A DNA stretch of 7,536 nt. Origin: an uncultured Lachnospiraceae bacterium (lineage in GTDB: Bacteria > Bacillota_A > Clostridia > Lachnospirales > Lachnospiraceae). Where the stretch lies: the NCBI GenBank assembly GCA_902783205.1, contig CACZQE010000060.1, forward strand, positions 1 through 7,536, written 5' to 3'. A program made the position numbers and the translations under genes. Below are positions 5,878-7,536 of this stretch, piece after piece. Every line of letters begins with the position of its first letter. Within the stretch, counting starts at the first letter, position 1. The notes below the pieces were generated by a model. That model searched no databases. It had not been told where the DNA came from and saw only the letters and a list, made by a program, of their open reading frames with translations.

Positions 5878-6855
5878 ATGGCTACCATCAAAGATGTTGC
5901 AAAAGAGGCCGGTCTGGCAGTGGGAACTGTATCCCGTGTCCTGAATAACCGCGGTTATATCAGTGAAGAAGCCAGGAGGAAGGTGGATGAGGCTATGAAA
6001 AAGCTTCACTATCATCCCAACGAAAATGCCAGATCCCTGAAAAAGCAGAAATCAAATACTGTGGGAGTGATCGTGCCTCATATCGCGCATCCCTACTTTT
6101 CCTCTCTTGTGAGCTATATTGAGGAGGAAGCCCATGCGGCCGGCTTCAGAGTCCTTCTTCTGAATTCCAAGGGACTTGAAAAGAATGAAATCAGGCTGCT
6201 GGACATATGTGAGTCCAACAACGTGGCAGGTATCATCCTATGCAGCGGCCGCCTGTCCATGAAAGATTATACCAGGCTCGACCTTCCCGTGGTGACCATA
6301 GAGCGCAGCACCGAAGGTGACTGCACTTCCATAGAGTGCGACAATGAAGCCGGAGGAAGAATTGCCACGGAACACCTGATTGAAAGGGGATGCAGACGTC
6401 TGCTCCACATCAGCGGGCGGACCGAAAAAAACATGCCTGCCGATCTGCGGGAAAAGGGATATAAGGAAGCCTGCAGGGACCATGGTCTGGAGGCCCGTGT
6501 CATACGAACCCAGCTCCATAAGTACAAGCTGGAAGACGCGGCTTCTTTCATGAAACAGGTTTTTGATGACTACCCTGAAACAGACGGCATATTTGCAAGC
6601 AATGACCTGCTGGCGGCGGGGGTACTCCAGGAATGCGACCGGCGCGGCATTTCGGTGCCCGGGACATTGAAAGTAGTCGGATTTGACGGAACCCATTTTG
6701 CTTCCATGATGACGCCTGCCCTTACCACGATCCGGCAGCCTGTCACTGAAATGGCCAGGCAGGCAGTGGAGATTATTCACAGCTGTGACAGACGGTCTTC
6801 AGCCGCGGAAAGAATCATTTTTCCCGTGGAACTGGCTTTGGGTGAGACGACATGA
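5878..6855 (+). CDS. LacI-family transcriptional repressor, ScrR-like
   Basis: A 325-residue DNA-binding repressor. The N-terminus is a classic LacI helix-turn-helix (TIKDVAKEAGLAVGTVSRVLN, 3-23), with a hinge helix NENARSLKKQ (48-57) whose Leu54 would insert into the central CG step of an operator. The sugar-binding domain starts at NTVGVIVPHIAHPYFSSL (about 60-77). It contains the ASNDLLAAG motif (about 241-249) and ends with VVGFDGTHFASMMTPALTTIRQP (about 263-285), a block typical of sucrose-type repressors. AGGAG (5867-5871) lies 6 nt before the ATG. The fructokinase gene begins 133 nt downstream and carries a matching operator, which supports a role in sucrose or fructoside control. The effector cannot be read from the sequence. 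The gene may be transcribed from the metF side, as no clear promoter precedes it. Confidence 0.9.
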   Translation: MATIKDVAKEAGLAVGTVSRVLNNRGYISEEARRKVDEAMKKLHYHPNENARSLKKQKSNTVGVIVPHIAHPYFSSLVSYIEEEAHAAGFRVLLLNSKGLEKNEIRLLDICESNNVAGIILCSGRLSMKDYTRLDLPVVTIERSTEGDCTSIECDNEAGGRIATEHLIERGCRRLLHISGRTEKNMPADLREKGYKEACRDHGLEARVIRTQLHKYKLEDAASFMKQVFDDYPETDGIFASNDLLAAGVLQECDRRGISVPGTLKVVGFDGTHFASMMTPALTTIRQPVTEMARQAVEIIHSCDRRSSAAERIIFPVELALGETT

Positions 6856-6895
6856 AAAAAGGTCCTGACAAAGAGTTGTGAAGCTGCAGAATTAT

Positions 6896-6917
6896 ATATA
6901 TGAAACGTTTGACATAT
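6896..6917 (+). promoter_or_regulatory. LacI-type operator at the fructokinase promoter
   Basis: An imperfect 22-bp palindrome centred between 6906 and 6907 has a perfect AAACGTTT core (6903-6910); 9 of 11 base pairs are symmetric. The central CG matches what hinge-helix LacI repressors need. It covers the TTGACA -35 box (6909-6914), so bound repressor would block RNA polymerase. The likely ligand protein is the LacI gene product encoded just upstream. Confidence 0.7.
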
Positions 6918-6942
6918 CATACTTAAAATGATACTTTATAAT
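6909..6942 (+). promoter_or_regulatory. promoter of the fructokinase gene
   Basis: A perfect TTGACA (6909-6914) and a perfect TATAAT (6937-6942) are present but 22 nt apart, longer than the usual 16-18. Either a weaker -10 is used with TTGACA (GATACT 6930-6935 at 15 nt, or TACTTT 6932-6937 at 17 nt), or TATAAT works with a weak -35 (ATATCA 6914-6919 at 17 nt). In each case the operator overlaps or lies next to the promoter. The leader to the ATG would be about 40 nt. Confidence 0.6.
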
Positions 6943-6988
6943 AGACTGATAGCAACTCATTTTATATAGAAAAAAGAAAGGAGATGTT

Positions 6989-7536
6989 ATGGGTAAATAT
7001 GATGTAACAGCCCTCGGAGAACTGCTGATTGATTTTACCGAAAACGGTATCAGCGGCCAGGGGAATCCTCTTTTTGAGGCCAATCCCGGCGGGGCGCCCT
7101 GCAACCTGCTGGCCATGCTGCAGAATCTGGGAAGAAAGACTGCATTTATCGGAAAAGTCGGCGTGGATATGTTCGGAACCATGCTGGAGGAGCGGGCAGG
7201 CAGTACCGGTATTGACCTGTCAGGTCTGGTAAAGGATCCGGATATCAACACGACACTTGCTTTTGTGCACACTCTGCCGGGTGGAGACAGGGAGTTTTCT
7301 TTCTATCGTAAGCCGGGAGCAGATATGATGCTTAATGAGAAGGAAGTATCCGACCGTGCCGATAAGATTCGAGACGCGAAAATATTCCATTTCGGCACTT
7401 TGTCCATGACCCATGATGTTGTGGAGCAGGCGACGGTCAAAGCCATTGCAATCGCCAGAGAAGCCGGTTGTATCCTTTCTTTTGATCCCAATCTGAGGCC
7501 GCCCCTCTGGGACAGCGAAGAAAAAGCAAAAGAGAA
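6989..7536 (+). CDS. fructokinase, PfkB/ribokinase family (partial, 3' end outside window)
   Basis: Phosphorylates fructose, freed for example from sucrose or fructosides, to feed glycolysis; it acts in the cytoplasm. The window holds 182 codons of an expected 310-320. The N-terminus DVTALGELLIDFT (5-17), the PfkB signature NPGGAPCN (32-39) and GKVGVDMFG (55-63), and the block SFDPNLRPPLW (164-174) are typical of bacterial fructokinases. The C-terminal GAGD catalytic motif lies beyond the end. The ribosome site AAAGGAGA (6977-6984) supports ATG 6989; an ATG at 6984 is out of frame. The LacI-type operator and promoter directly upstream link it to the preceding repressor. Other PfkB sugar kinases cannot be fully excluded without the C-terminus. 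Confidence 0.88.
   Translation, partial: MGKYDVTALGELLIDFTENGISGQGNPLFEANPGGAPCNLLAMLQNLGRKTAFIGKVGVDMFGTMLEERAGSTGIDLSGLVKDPDINTTLAFVHTLPGGDREFSFYRKPGADMMLNEKEVSDRADKIRDAKIFHFGTLSMTHDVVEQATVKAIAIAREAGCILSFDPNLRPPLWDSEEKAKE

Noticed and set aside
4411..6015. 534-codon open frame on the minus strand opposite the DUF1846 gene
   Set aside because: It lies wholly antisense to a clearly recognised protein and the start of the LacI gene; its translation has no recognisable domain and its length is explained by codon bias of the real genes.
6856..6895. Terminator after the LacI gene
   Set aside because: No stem-loop with a T-tract is visible between the LacI stop and the operator, so read-through into the fructokinase gene remains possible.
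6897..6914. CcpA catabolite-response (cre) site at the fructokinase promoter
   Set aside because: The spacing between TG and the central CG is three bases, whereas cre needs four; the site fits a LacI/ScrR-type operator better.

Overview
The window looks like chromosomal DNA from a low-to-mid GC Firmicute, most likely a Lachnospiraceae-type Clostridium. The clues are strong GGAGG ribosome sites, consensus TTGAAA/TATAAT promoter signals, a T-box leader, GTG starts, and protein families common in that group. This is inference from sequence character; no database was searched. There are no rRNA or tRNA genes, transposons, CRISPR arrays or phage genes.

Left half (about 33-3372, minus strand): one operon that reads right to left. 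A strong promoter (3344-3372) drives a leader of about 330 nt that folds as a T-box riboswitch with mutually exclusive antiterminator and terminator. The leader is followed by a substrate-binding lipoprotein, a membrane permease and an ATPase. Together they form an ABC importer of the family usually annotated as tryptophan/tyrosine (TrpXYZ-like) uptake. Uncharged tRNA would switch the importer on when its amino acid runs short. The permease and ATPase genes overlap by 8 nt. A possible 36-codon ORF follows the ATPase gene.

Centre (3373-3491): a compact divergent promoter region with a structured metF leader that may contain a micro-ORF.

Right half (plus strand): metF (methylenetetrahydrofolate reductase), a DUF1846/UPF0371 protein of unknown function, and a LacI-family repressor lie 22 and 15 nt apart and look co-transcribed. 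After a 133-nt AT-rich gap with a LacI-type operator (AAACGTTT core) on a TTGACA -35 box, a PfkB-family fructokinase begins and runs off the window end. Repressor plus fructokinase suggests local control of sucrose or fructoside use, with a ScrR-like repressor acting on the fructokinase promoter.

Most genes here belong to known families. The points most worth following are the unresolved amino-acid specificity of the T-box, the structured metF leader, and the DUF1846 protein between a folate enzyme and a sugar repressor.
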